Assembly (NCBI GenBank): GCA_964442735.1
Contig: CAYUAP010000011.1
Location: forward strand, 1 to 64,000
Length of the DNA stretch: 64,000 bases
Reading direction: 5' to 3'
Source: JAUNBG01 sp964442735
Lineage (GTDB): Bacteria; Planctomycetota; Planctomycetia; Pirellulales; Thermoguttaceae
Part shown: in pieces, positions 33,807 through 43,588 of the stretch
Position numbering within the stretch: position 1 is the stretch's first letter
Layout of the letters: each line of letters begins with the position of its first letter
Position numbers and translations under genes: made by a program
The notes under the pieces: generated by a model
Databases searched by the model: none
What the model was told of the DNA's origin: nothing
Seen by the model: only the letters and a program-made list of their open reading frames with translations

Positions 33807-36800
33807 ATGATTTTATATTCATTCCATTTGAATTCTCCGGTTCTTGCTTGTGCAAGTCCGGCAACGACGGGCGGATTATTGAAGCCGAAGGCTACCGCCC
33901 ATACCGGCTCCGGTATAAAAACAAATTTATACTGTTTGAAATTACTCCTCGTTTTTTTGACCGGAGTCTTTTTTCTTTCCGATACCATTTTGCTTCCAGC
34001 GGAAGGAATCAATATTCCCCAAGCCGAAAAACCGTTCTATACCATTGATACTTGGTCCGACATGGATCGGGGCAGTCATAGAGCACGAATCGAAGTGCCG
34101 AAAAAGGTGACAGGGGCAGCAGTTCAAGTCTATATTCCCTGGAGGCGTCGAGACAAAGATCCACAAAACAAACGTTTAATTCTCGTCGATGCCAAAACAG
34201 GGCAAACGGTGAAAAATCAGATCGCCGTCTCAATGAATCGTGAAGCGCTCCATTTCGTTTTTCAGCCAACAACACCGGGAGGACTCTATTATCTGTATTA
34301 TCTGCCCCATACCATTCAAAACGGAAGTGGTGGATATTCGGGGAATTATCTTCCCCCATTAAAAGCCGATTCTCCCGATGCTCCAGATCCACAATGGTTA
34401 AAAACATCTTTCCTGACTCCGAAGGACATCACTTTATCGAACTGGAAAACACTTCCATCCGCAAAATTAATCGACCTTCAGGCACGTGGTGATTTCGAAA
34501 AATTTTATCCGATGGAAGTCGTCGCCAAACAATCGGAACGAGAAGTCTTTCTTCAAAAAAATTCGGCAGATACGCTCTTTTTCCCCGAAGATCGGACCCG
34601 ACCTATTGTAATGACTTCCGACCTTCCTCTCTCCTGGATAGAAAAAGGACCATCTTCTTCCTTCTCCGGAACCGTACTTCAGAATGAATACTATGTATTC
34701 CAGATCGGTGTTTTCGCGGTACGAAAACCGTTTGAAAATATCACCATCTCCTATTCCGCATTAAAGACAGAAAATGGTGATATCATTCCGGCCAAGGCAA
34801 TGACCTGTTTTAATCTCGGTGGAATTGATTCACGAGGAAACCCTTTCTCCAAACGACTCGATATTCCCGAAGGAAAAATTCAGGCTTTGTGGTTCGGTGT
34901 CGACGTTTCGCGTAACGCCACACCCGGTAATTACAAGGGAACTCTGACTATTTCCGGAAATAATCAGAAGGAAACAACATTCCAGATCGCGTTAACGGTC
35001 GAAAAAGGAATGCTCGAAGATCGGGGTGACAGTGAAATATGGCGTCATTCCCGACTTCGCTGGCTGAACTCAACTCTTGGTATCGACGACGATATTTTCG
35101 CCCCGTTTATTCCTCTAAAGGTTGAAAACAATTCGGTCTCCTGCATCGGTCGAACTGTCGAATTTTCTCAAACTGGTTTTCCTGCACAAATTATTTGCGG
35201 AGATAACTTGCTCCTTGCCCGGCCTGTCCAATTAACGTTACAGACGGAAAATGGAGCCCGGCAACCGCTGATATCCGATTCAAAAACACTCAACATTCAA
35301 AAAAAGACCGATAGTACCGTTTTATTTGAAACTGAAGGCATAAATGCCAATCTGCAATTCAGGAACAAGGTCAAAATGGAGTTTGATGGTCATGTTCATT
35401 TTCAGGTCGACTTGACGGCAGTGGCAGATACGAATGTAACCGATATTTCACTTGAACTCCCCTTCAAAAAAGAGGCCGTTCCCTATCTAATGGGATTAGG
35501 ACAGCCGGGCGGAAAACGACCGACGGAAAAAACCTGGAAATGGGGAGGACCCATCTATAACGACAGTTTCTGGCTCGGTGACGTTCATGGAGGACTTCAA
35601 TGTGAACTTCGTGGAGCTGGTTATTGTGGACCGATGGTCAATCTCTATTGGTCACTTGGCCAACTTCAGCCACCAAAATCATGGAACAACGATGGTAAAG
35701 GAGGCTGTACTTTAACAGAAATGACGAATACAGAAACTGTTCTTGTCTCCGTAAATTCGGGAGCGCGACTCTTAAAGAAGGGTGAAAATCTAACGTTTGA
35801 ATTCGCGTTTTTAATAACTCCTGTTAAGCCATTGGATACGAAAAAACAGTTTTCCTCCCGATATTATCATTCACCCGAGAAACCGGAAGTCGGTAAAAAA
35901 CTCGGAGCGAATATCATTAATATCCATCATGCCAATGAATTGAATCTTTACATTAACTATCCGTTCCTGACAGTACCTCGTCTTTCCCAATATATTGAAG
36001 AGGCGCATCGGGAGGGAATGAAGGTTAAATTATATTATACGGTTCGGGAATTGACGAATCATATAACGGAATGGGCCGCAATCCGTAGTCTTGGAACGGA
36101 AATTTTAGCCGATGGAAACGGCGGTGGATATCCTTGGTGTCGTGAACATTTTATCGACCATTATACGCCGAGCTGGTATGATCGTCTTCCGAACGGAGAA
36201 GTGTCGGCATCTGTGGTAACTAGTGGTGAATCACGTTGGTATAACTATTATATCGAGGGACTACAATGGATGATTAAAAATATGAAAATAGACGGCCTTT
36301 ACCTCGATGATGTTACCTATGATCGTGATATTCTGAAAAGAATGCGTAAAGTCATGGAAAAGAATCGAAGTGGCTGTATGATTGATCTTCATTCGAATAC
36401 CGGTTTTTCACGAGGTCCGGCCAATCAGTATATGGAGTTCTTCCCTTATATCGACAAGATTTGGTTCGGAGAAAGTTTCAATTATGATTCCGCTCCTGAC
36501 TACTGGTTGACCGAAATTTCCGGTATTCCCTACGGTGTTATGGGGGAAATGCTACAGAATGGAGGAAACGCCTGGCGCGGTATGGTTTATGGTATGACTT
36601 CTCGTTTGCCTTGGACGGAAAATATTCTCGATCTCGTTCCACAGGTCTGGAAGGTTTGGAATGATGTTAATATTGCCGACTCGAAAATGATCGGATATTG
36701 GGAAAAGAACGCTCCAATAACAACAGATACGCCCGGCATTTTCGCCACGACCTATCTCTGTCAAGGAAAAGTTCTTCTCTCCATTGCTTCCTGGAATCCC

Positions 36801-37022
36801 AATCCAGTCAACGCCTCCCTAAAAATTGACTGGTCTGCACTCCATCTCGATTCGCAAAAGGCTAAAATTATCGCGCCTGCCATGCCAGGCCCAAATGATC
36901 CATGCCGACGAAATACCGATGGTACTCCCAAATACTCCTTCCAGTCGGGACAAACTTTTAAAGTCGGAGATACCATTCCCATGACTCCCGGACGCGGATG
37001 GCTGTTGATTATTTCCGAATAA
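33807..37022 (+). CDS. Exported DUF6067-like glycoside hydrolase
   Basis: 1071 aa. TTGAGG lies 6 nt before the ATG. A hydrophobic signal-like segment (about residues 43-64) is displaced by an unusual GC-rich start (residues 10-38). Beta-rich N-terminal domains run to about 400. A GH123/DUF6067-type central region follows, with WGGPIYNDSFWLGDVHGG and LNLYWSLGQLQPP-like blocks, then a TIM barrel (about 690-1000) with KVKLYYTVRELT, a strand ending DGLYLDDVTYDRDI (candidate catalytic DD) and MEFFPYIDKIWFGESFNYD. A C-terminal beta domain closes it. It probably cleaves complex glycans outside the cell; the substrate is unknown. Confidence 0.75.
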   Translation: MILYSFHLNSPVLACASPATTGGLLKPKATAHTGSGIKTNLYCLKLLLVFLTGVFFLSDTILLPAEGINIPQAEKPFYTIDTWSDMDRGSHRARIEVPKKVTGAAVQVYIPWRRRDKDPQNKRLILVDAKTGQTVKNQIAVSMNREALHFVFQPTTPGGLYYLYYLPHTIQNGSGGYSGNYLPPLKADSPDAPDPQWLKTSFLTPKDITLSNWKTLPSAKLIDLQARGDFEKFYPMEVVAKQSEREVFLQKNSADTLFFPEDRTRPIVMTSDLPLSWIEKGPSSSFSGTVLQNEYYVFQIGVFAVRKPFENITISYSALKTENGDIIPAKAMTCFNLGGIDSRGNPFSKRLDIPEGKIQALWFGVDVSRNATPGNYKGTLTISGNNQKETTFQIALTVEKGMLEDRGDSEIWRHSRLRWLNSTLGIDDDIFAPFIPLKVENNSVSCIGRTVEFSQTGFPAQIICGDNLLLARPVQLTLQTENGARQPLISDSKTLNIQKKTDSTVLFETEGINANLQFRNKVKMEFDGHVHFQVDLTAVADTNVTDISLELPFKKEAVPYLMGLGQPGGKRPTEKTWKWGGPIYNDSFWLGDVHGGLQCELRGAGYCGPMVNLYWSLGQLQPPKSWNNDGKGGCTLTEMTNTETVLVSVNSGARLLKKGENLTFEFAFLITPVKPLDTKKQFSSRYYHSPEKPEVGKKLGANIINIHHANELNLYINYPFLTVPRLSQYIEEAHREGMKVKLYYTVRELTNHITEWAAIRSLGTEILADGNGGGYPWCREHFIDHYTPSWYDRLPNGEVSASVVTSGESRWYNYYIEGLQWMIKNMKIDGLYLDDVTYDRDILKRMRKVMEKNRSGCMIDLHSNTGFSRGPANQYMEFFPYIDKIWFGESFNYDSAPDYWLTEISGIPYGVMGEMLQNGGNAWRGMVYGMTSRLPWTENILDLVPQVWKVWNDVNIADSKMIGYWEKNAPITTDTPGIFATTYLCQGKVLLSIASWNPNPVNASLKIDWSALHLDSQKAKIIAPAMPGPNDPCRRNTDGTPKYSFQSGQTFKVGDTIPMTPGRGWLLIISE

Positions 37023-37029
37023 TGTGGGA

Positions 37030-37226
37030 GTAACCGTTCACGGATATAAAATGAAACCACAGATAACACTGTTTTTCACGGATAGTTTTTTGGCAAACAA
37101 ACTTTTTTATGATAAAATTATTTATTATAATATTTAAAATGTTTAGCTTGTTATTGTAAAATATTGTATTTTACGGCAGACTATCTGTGTTTATCCGTGG
37201 TTCCTAAATCGTTCGTAAATGGTTAC
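37030..37226 (+). mobile_element. Family 1 MITE, copy 6, 8 bp after a stop codon
   Basis: 197 bp, GTAACCGTTCACGGATATAA to TTCGTAAATGGTTAC. Flanking octamers ATGTGGGA and TAGTGGGA share six bases, an eroded target duplication. It starts 8 bp after the DUF6067 stop. Confidence 0.88.
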
Positions 37227-37340
37227 TAGTGGGATAACACCTCCTTCGGGAATCGTATACCACCTTGTCCGTAAACAGTTTACGCCATTAACAATTTACG
37301 CCATTAACAGTTTATGTTTTCAACAATTTATGTTTCATGC

Positions 37341-37377
37341 CCCTCTGTGGATATTGACCACAGGGGGTATGGTCAAT
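37341..37377 (+). promoter_or_regulatory. Two mutually exclusive hairpins upstream of the M48 gene
   Basis: Stem 1 pairs 37341-37350 (CCCTCTGTGG) with 37358-37367 (CCACAGGGGG), 10 bp with one G-U. Stem 2 pairs 37353-37360 (ATTGACCA) with 37370-37377 (TGGTCAAT), 8 bp perfect. They share 37358-37360 and overlap in space, so only one can form. They lie about 230 bp before the next start codon. The rest of 37227-37608 has imperfect TTTACGCCATTAACA repeats and no gene. Confidence 0.4.
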
Positions 37378-37608
37378 GAAAGGAGAAGTACGGTCAAACA
37401 TTCCGAGAATATAAATAATATCCATTCGGAGTATATACTCAATATACTTCAAGTCCCATCGTTATATTGTGTTAGAATATTCCTCTCAAATGTCAATAAT
37501 GAATACCCAAACAACTGAAGTTGTATTAAAAAACAATCTCTCGCAGAAGACATAAAATTAAGGATTCCGTCATGTTGAATCAGATAAAGAAACGATAAAG
37601 GAATTATC

Positions 37609-39414
37609 ATGTATATTACATTAAAAGAGTGGCTAAAAATGGAAAAAATGTACTGTCTTTATGAAGAACATTTTTTACTATATTGTTTATATATAGGTTG
37701 GCTGGTATTACAGGCTGTTATTGCATTTCTTGTTTTAATTGTTTTAGTGGTTCTTCTGTTCTTTATATCGTCTGTCTTTTGTATAATCTGCTTGTTAAGT
37801 TCCCTGTTTGGATATATTTCAGATATGATGAAACATCCATGGGCCAATATGTATTACCTGAATCCAAAATTGGAACAGAATAAACAGTTATACGAATTAG
37901 TCAATCGTATTTCGCGTAATATTAAGGGACCGAAAATTCATATAATTTATATTTCTAACGAGTTTAACGCCGCAGTAACCTCAAAATATACATTAACACC
38001 GTTCCGACGTAATGTACTTCTTTTAGGATATCCACTCCTTTGTTCGTTAAGTTTTCGAGGACTAACCGGTTGTCTGGGCCATGAAATTGGACATCTTTCC
38101 CATAATCATAACTCTTCTCTTGTCTTCATTTTTATGATACACTCTTTTTGTACAAATATCCATCTTGGAATTTTTTCCTTCGTCTTGTATCCCTGGTTGA
38201 AATATTGGCTTCTTGCTATTTCACGTACTATACTTCCCTTGTACCGCAAATATGAAATCGAAGCGGATCGCTATATTGTCGATACGCTCGGTAAAGAATA
38301 CGCTATTGCATTTCAGGTGGAAATATTCTTAAAAAGTCATTTATTTCGTAAATACGGAGAAGAGTTATTTTATAAAATGCTCCAGGATGATTGGTCCGAA
38401 TACGATATAGCATGTCAAATGCGTCACTATCTTCAAAATAATCTTCCTGAAGAACAAGCCATAAAAAAGTTGCAACGGGGAATACAGTCAATACCCAATA
38501 TACTCGACGAACATCCTTCCTTTTCGGAACGTCTGAAATTGGCTGGCGATACAAATATAATGGACTATGCCCATTTTAACGCCGACGCGTTCGAGCAATT
38601 CATTCTTTTCAAGAACGAATTTTGCAATGATATAAATCAGTATTTTCATGTAATCCTTGCCCCAAACGCAGAATCAATACGCCAAAATAAAACAGAAGCA
38701 GATCAATGGTTGCAGAAACATCCTTTATCGGTTGAAATGAATCAAGACGAAATATACTATGCCTTGGAAGCATTGGGTTCTTCGGGACGTCCGGAGGAAA
38801 GAAACGCTTTTTTGGATAAATGTCTGTCCCTATTTCCCGATAACCCGGAATTACTCTGTAGAAAAGCGTTAATCATTGCCGATGACGATCCGGAGGAGGC
38901 TAAAAATATTTTGGAAAAATCTCTTTTAAAGGCTCCTACATTATATGCCTCCACCGCTAGTGATTTCCTGCTTCAGTACTATATGGATTCCGGGGAAATG
39001 GAAAAACTCAAAACATTTCTGAAAATAAGCGAAGAAGGTATAACAAATGTTATAAAATTTACCAGTGCCACTTTATCCGAAAAAGACACTCTTGACGCCT
39101 GGCCAATGACTCAAGAATTGCAGGATTCTTTTTGCGAACTATTCTTTAAATCGTATAAAATAATAAACCGCGCCTATTGCGTCCAACGTCATATCGATAA
39201 ACAAACCTCTCTTTCCACCGTATTTATTGTACTTGAACTGAAATACTCTTTTTGGAGTTATATAGAAAATCCTGTCGATATGTGCAACAAGCTCAATCAG
39301 AATTGCGACTCTTTCCAATTTGAAATCTGCCCTACGAAGTTTTGCCGGTTATATTTGGATCCAATTCCAAATGCCTGCTTTTATGATCGAAACAATATAA
39401 AAAACTCAAACTGA
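37609..39414 (+). CDS. M48-family zinc metallopeptidase with C-terminal TPR-like region
   Basis: 601 aa. Two N-terminal spans (about 25-70) precede the peptidase domain. The zinc motif HExxH reads GHEIGHLSHNH (about 155), and the third ligand is in the EIEADRYIVD helix (about 222). Another hydrophobic stretch lies between them (FIFMIHSFCTNIHLGIFSFV). Residues 370-480 look like TPR helices (ALEALGSSGRPEERNAFLDKCLSLFPDNPELLCRKA). All catalytic residues are present. AAGGA lies 7 nt before the ATG. The next gene, an ADP-ribosylglycohydrolase, follows 13 bp later, so the two are probably co-transcribed. Likely membrane-protein quality control. Confidence 0.85.
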   Translation: MYITLKEWLKMEKMYCLYEEHFLLYCLYIGWLVLQAVIAFLVLIVLVVLLFFISSVFCIICLLSSLFGYISDMMKHPWANMYYLNPKLEQNKQLYELVNRISRNIKGPKIHIIYISNEFNAAVTSKYTLTPFRRNVLLLGYPLLCSLSFRGLTGCLGHEIGHLSHNHNSSLVFIFMIHSFCTNIHLGIFSFVLYPWLKYWLLAISRTILPLYRKYEIEADRYIVDTLGKEYAIAFQVEIFLKSHLFRKYGEELFYKMLQDDWSEYDIACQMRHYLQNNLPEEQAIKKLQRGIQSIPNILDEHPSFSERLKLAGDTNIMDYAHFNADAFEQFILFKNEFCNDINQYFHVILAPNAESIRQNKTEADQWLQKHPLSVEMNQDEIYYALEALGSSGRPEERNAFLDKCLSLFPDNPELLCRKALIIADDDPEEAKNILEKSLLKAPTLYASTASDFLLQYYMDSGEMEKLKTFLKISEEGITNVIKFTSATLSEKDTLDAWPMTQELQDSFCELFFKSYKIINRAYCVQRHIDKQTSLSTVFIVLELKYSFWSYIENPVDMCNKLNQNCDSFQFEICPTKFCRLYLDPIPNACFYDRNNIKNSN

Positions 39415-39427
39415 AAATGAAACCAAT

Positions 39428-41095
39428 ATGATACGAAATCAAATGATATTGAACCAAAAATGTTGTCAATCGGCAGAATTTGATAGGAAGACAGTATCCG
39501 ACAAGGATCTTGAAAAAACAATACAGTTGTTATTGCTCAACGGTATTCTTGAGGGAACAGCGTTGGGAGACAGTCTTGGTTTGCCTTTTGAAGGATTGTC
39601 GCACAAGTCGATTATTCGAGGTTTCCCTCTTTCACTGAAACAATCGTTTCTATTTGGCAGGGGCATGATCAGTGATGATACGGAACAGACGATTCTTGTG
39701 GCACAGGCATTAATAGTCGGTCGTCATGATAGTCGTCGATTTCTAAAAAGTTTTTCCAGGCGATATCGATATTGGTTTTTATGCCTTCCTGCCGGAATGG
39801 GTGGAGCATCTGCCCGTGCGGGCCTCAAATTACTGGCTGGTTTTTCACCACGACAAAGTGGTGTTTTTTCCGCCGGAAACGCTCCGGCTATGCGAAGTGC
39901 CATTATCGGTGCCTACTATTATGATCGTCCTGATCTGCGTAGCGAGTTTGTTCGAGTGGCAACTGAAATGACTCATACCGATCCAAAAGCACTCGTCGGT
40001 GCTATGGCCGTTTCAGAACTGGCGGCTCTGTCCGTCCGCCGAAAAATACAAGGGGAGTCTCTACGTCCGAATCCGGATTCACTCCTCGCTTTACTGACAG
40101 AAATTGCTCCAGACGATTTACAATGGCAGGAACTTCTTGCAACGTTTCGTTCGTCCCTCGAAAAAAAAGAGACTCCGTTGACTTTCGCCGAACGAATAGG
40201 CGCGAAAAAAGGCGTTAGCGGCTATGTCTACCAATCGGTTCCTATCGCCATTTATATTTGGTATTATAACTATTATTCTTCTCTTAAATCATTAATGACG
40301 GACGTTATTGCCTGTGGAGGCGATACCGATACCGTAGGAGCAATAACCGGGGCGCTCGCCGGAAGTGTCTCCCATCTGTCAAGAATGGAACTGTTGTATT
40401 TGTCAAGTCAGGCAAAATTGAATTTCCCAAATAATCTTTTTTCGGAAGAGTTATTTCTTGTATCCACGAATCGGCATTGTCGTAAATATCTGGATCATAT
40501 TTGTGATTTTCCGTTCACAACCGGATATCTTGACAGACTATCAATTGCCCTAAACCATGCAAAATTTGAAGAAAAGACTTCAGTACCCTTCTATCATTTT
40601 CTCGCCTGTCCGTTTCGAAACCTCTTTTTTCTCCTAATGATTTTTATCCATCTTTTTTCACGTTTAAAATATGTCATATTGAATTTATTCGATCCAAGGA
40701 ATATTTGCTATCAAAGGAAACTGAAAACCATGATTTGTGAAAAAAAAATACGTGATTTTGAAGAGATTATCTTTAATGACGACGATGCTCCGATTCAATA
40801 TTCCAAAATTGAATTCAAATATAAGGAAGTGGAAAGTACACAGAAGCTACCTTGTTTGGAACTCTGGATGGTCGCTTCCAATGACTTGGGGACCATTCAT
40901 CTTTGGTTTACGGGAGTAGAACGTATAACTCTGATCAATAAAACATTCGGAAATTTTGAATTTTTACTCGCTATTGAAGTAGAACCGGAGGAAGGTCTCT
41001 GGCAGAACACCCATTTTTATCATGTATACGACAGAATGAATATTGAAAATTTTGAATTCTTTTGTACCGATTTTGAATATTCTATCGAAAAATAA
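39428..41095 (+). CDS. ADP-ribosylglycohydrolase (DraG/MacroD-unrelated ARH type) with membrane C-terminal extension
   Basis: 555 aa. Residues 30-360 are a complete ARH domain: GTALGDSLGLPFEG, MISDDTEQT, GNAPAMRSAIIGA, EMTHTDPKA and CGGDTDTVGAITGALAGS, with all Mg-binding acidic residues. It would remove ADP-ribose from proteins or small molecules. After it comes a hydrophobic hairpin (about 393-418, FLLMIFIHLFSRL) and a 140-residue beta-rich domain (LELWMVASNDLGTIHLWFTGVE) not usual for the family. The ribosome site is weak, suggesting coupling to the M48 peptidase 13 bp upstream. Confidence 0.88.
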   Translation: MIRNQMILNQKCCQSAEFDRKTVSDKDLEKTIQLLLLNGILEGTALGDSLGLPFEGLSHKSIIRGFPLSLKQSFLFGRGMISDDTEQTILVAQALIVGRHDSRRFLKSFSRRYRYWFLCLPAGMGGASARAGLKLLAGFSPRQSGVFSAGNAPAMRSAIIGAYYYDRPDLRSEFVRVATEMTHTDPKALVGAMAVSELAALSVRRKIQGESLRPNPDSLLALLTEIAPDDLQWQELLATFRSSLEKKETPLTFAERIGAKKGVSGYVYQSVPIAIYIWYYNYYSSLKSLMTDVIACGGDTDTVGAITGALAGSVSHLSRMELLYLSSQAKLNFPNNLFSEELFLVSTNRHCRKYLDHICDFPFTTGYLDRLSIALNHAKFEEKTSVPFYHFLACPFRNLFFLLMIFIHLFSRLKYVILNLFDPRNICYQRKLKTMICEKKIRDFEEIIFNDDDAPIQYSKIEFKYKEVESTQKLPCLELWMVASNDLGTIHLWFTGVERITLINKTFGNFEFLLAIEVEPEEGLWQNTHFYHVYDRMNIENFEFFCTDFEYSIEK

Positions 41096-41117
41096 AAGTT
41101 AGATGTAAAGTATATTG

Positions 41118-41324
41118 GTAACCGTTCACGGATATAAAGTGAAACCACCGATAACACTGATTTTCACGGATAGTTTTTTGACAAACAAACTTTTTTATGA
41201 TAAAATTATTTATGATAATAGATAAAAATGTTTCGTTTGTTATTGTAAAATATTGTATTTTACGACAGACTATCTCTGTTTATCCGTGATATCCGTGGTT
41301 CCAAAATCGTTCATGAATGGTTAC
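41118..41324 (+). mobile_element. Family 1 MITE, copy 7, with perfect 8-bp target duplication
   Basis: 207 bp. GTATATTG flanks it at 41110-41117 and 41325-41332. It begins 22 bp after one stop codon and ends 32 bp before the next start codon, so it fills the intergenic space and lies in the leader of the 41357 gene. Confidence 0.92.
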
Positions 41325-41356
41325 GTATATTGAAATTAAAAAAAGGAAATTACTCC

Positions 41357-42817
41357 ATGAAACATACATTGTTATTTCTATTGATATTGGTTTTTTTTGT
41401 TTTTAACGGACTGTCAGATCCAATACAAATTGATTTATTATTAGCGGAAGAAATATCTCCTCCGTGTATTACCATTAAGGCGGAAGAGGACGTCTATTCC
41501 GATCCACAAGCGAATAATGGGGCCGGACCACTCTGGTGCTTCGGTTCAACCTGTCTGGTTCGTTGCAATGACAAGGTTTTTATCTCGGATATGATTCGAT
41601 TGGATGATTGTCACCCACTGAATAACTGTCGATGCCGTCTCCTTCGTAGGGATGCGAATGACTGGACACTCTATTGGTCGGACAACCACCGAACACGTGA
41701 ACCATCTCCGTTGGCCATTGATCCACTTAAAAAACGTCTTTTCTTTTCGGCCAATCCGACTCTTGTTACGGACAAAAAAGCCTATAATGGTCCATCTCAA
41801 CCAGAAATAATCGAGATTCCCATTGTCGATGATTTCAAGAATACCAACCCCAAAACGTTTCTCCCTAAATGGGAGGGAGAACCGCCTTTTTGTGAACATT
41901 CCTATCGAACTCTCGCGGCGGATGGGATCAATTGCGAACTAATCCTTTTTCAGAATATAGGTTATACCCATGCCGAATGGTCCTTTATGGACAGAAAAAA
42001 TCAATGGTCCGCTTGTGGTAAAATTGTCTGGCCCATCGGTGAAGAATACGATGGAAAACCACCATTGAGGCTCTGTTATCCCTGTGCAGCTTTATCGGAA
42101 CGATCCCTATATTTTCTGGGTGTTGGTGATATCGTCGAGCCGGTAAAATCCTGGCAACTCTATAAAAAAGAATTGACTGGCAGAACATGGGACTACGCTT
42201 TTCGTCGTCTATTTTACACCTATTGTCAAGATATAACAAATAAAAAATTCGATCCATGGTTGGAAATTTCCAATCGGGATGCAACTGCCGGTCATATATT
42301 CCCCTGTGATCTATGGATTGATGGCGGGAAGAACGCCCATATCCTCTGGTACGAACAGGCAATCGATACACGGTTAAGAGAAAAATTTTTTCCAAATGAA
42401 AAACAGACGATCGGTCTTTATTATGCCATTATTCGAGATGGAAAAATCCTCCATCGTACAGTCATCGACGAATATCACGAAGGTGATAATCGGGCACAGC
42501 CAGCCCGAGGCCGTTTTCATATAACGCCGAATGGCTCGCTTTATGTCGTCTATTATGCCTCCGGTATCGTAAAGGATGAAAAAAAACCGAATACGCCACA
42601 ACGTTCCATTTCTGAAAATCGAATACTCAAAATTGGCCAAAACGGAACGGTTGGTCCCTATACCGTCATTCCATTTAAAAAACCGTTCGTCGATTTTTTT
42701 ACCGCTTCCAATCGGGCGGGAAATGCACCTTCGGACATTATCGATTTCCTTGGTACCGTAGGCGAATCACAGGTAATTCGTTATGGTAGTATCATTATCA
42801 ATAAAAACAATCCTTGA
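41357..42817 (+). CDS. Exported propeller-like protein of unknown function
   Basis: 486 aa. Signal peptide 1-20. The body consists of short W/F/Y-rich strands with repeated turns (GPLWCFGSTCLVRCNDKVFIS, WTLYWSDNHRTREPSP, GSLYVVYYASGI) that fit a beta-propeller related to BNR/sialidase-like proteins, but no canonical Asp-box is present. The Cys content is high (about ten). AAGGA precedes the ATG at 41357; the frame opens at a TTG inside the MITE target duplication. Likely a glycan-binding or lyase-like surface protein, by context only. Confidence 0.6.
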   Translation: MKHTLLFLLILVFFVFNGLSDPIQIDLLLAEEISPPCITIKAEEDVYSDPQANNGAGPLWCFGSTCLVRCNDKVFISDMIRLDDCHPLNNCRCRLLRRDANDWTLYWSDNHRTREPSPLAIDPLKKRLFFSANPTLVTDKKAYNGPSQPEIIEIPIVDDFKNTNPKTFLPKWEGEPPFCEHSYRTLAADGINCELILFQNIGYTHAEWSFMDRKNQWSACGKIVWPIGEEYDGKPPLRLCYPCAALSERSLYFLGVGDIVEPVKSWQLYKKELTGRTWDYAFRRLFYTYCQDITNKKFDPWLEISNRDATAGHIFPCDLWIDGGKNAHILWYEQAIDTRLREKFFPNEKQTIGLYYAIIRDGKILHRTVIDEYHEGDNRAQPARGRFHITPNGSLYVVYYASGIVKDEKKPNTPQRSISENRILKIGQNGTVGPYTVIPFKKPFVDFFTASNRAGNAPSDIIDFLGTVGESQVIRYGSIIINKNNP

Positions 42818-42905
42818 ATAGAAACGAATAAAAATTTAGAGGGGATTGTAAACAATATCACAAATGTTTCATAAATTCCAGAAATCGTTACCAAGGAGCT
42901 CAACA

Positions 42906-43383
42906 ATGATAATCAAAACAAATAATAAAGAAGATAATTTACCATCAATCGACCTGTCAGGTGATTTCGAATGTTTACCATACGATAATGGCCATTTGAC
43001 ATCTTCAGGACTTCAATCGTTAAAAGACTTTATTCATTTAAAACAACTTGATTTCGATAACTGTAATTTCAACAACTGTAATTTCGACAACTGTAATTTC
43101 GACTACGAAATAATACCGTTCATCGGGGAAATACTTCATCTGAAGATGTTATATCTCTCCAATCGTTCTATTTATCCGACGATGAAATCAAATATTTAAT
43201 GCGATTACCGTTGGAGAATTTATCATTAAACGTTAATACCGGGCTGACGGATCGGACGGAGCCCGGAATTATTAAGGGAGATGAAGATTTTAATGGGACT
43301 GGATATTACAGATTGTCCCGGTGTAACGGAAGTCGAAATCATTCGATTTAAGAACGAACATCCGTTTTGTTCTATTATTATTG
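42906..43383 (+). pseudogene. Frameshifted leucine-rich-repeat protein ended by a MITE
   Basis: AAGGAG precedes ATG 42906. The first frame runs to 43199 with LRR-like text (LQSLKDFIHLKQLDFDNCNF) and a 15-bp in-frame repeat (N/D-NCNF). The second frame continues IKYLMRLPLENLSLNVNTGLTD, a planctomycete LRR. The third continues LDITDCPGVTEVEIIRFKNE, matching the usual last repeat (G-V-T/D...L-x-N-x-x-P-x-C). At least two frameshifts are needed, and MITE copy 8 sits exactly at the 3' end. Confidence 0.65.
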
Positions 43384-43588
43384 GTAACCGTTCACGGATA
43401 TAAAGTGAAACCATGGATAACACTGATTTTCACGGATAATTTTTTGGCATACAAAATTTTTATGATAAAATTATTTATTATAATAGTTAAAATGTTTAGC
43501 TTGTTATTGTAAAATATTATATTTTACGGCAGACTATCTGTGTTTATCCGTGATATCCGTGGTTCCAAAATTGTTCGTGAATGGTTAC
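43384..43588 (+). mobile_element. Family 1 MITE, copy 8, with perfect 8-bp target duplication
   Basis: 205 bp flanked by TATTATTG at 43376-43383 and 43589-43596. It is inserted at the 3' end of the LRR pseudogene. Confidence 0.92.

Noticed and set aside
37613..41095. Toxin-antitoxin or phage-defence island around the ADP-ribosylglycohydrolase
   Set aside because: No ADP-ribosyltransferase toxin, antitoxin, nuclease or helicase is present; only the two-gene pair itself is supported.
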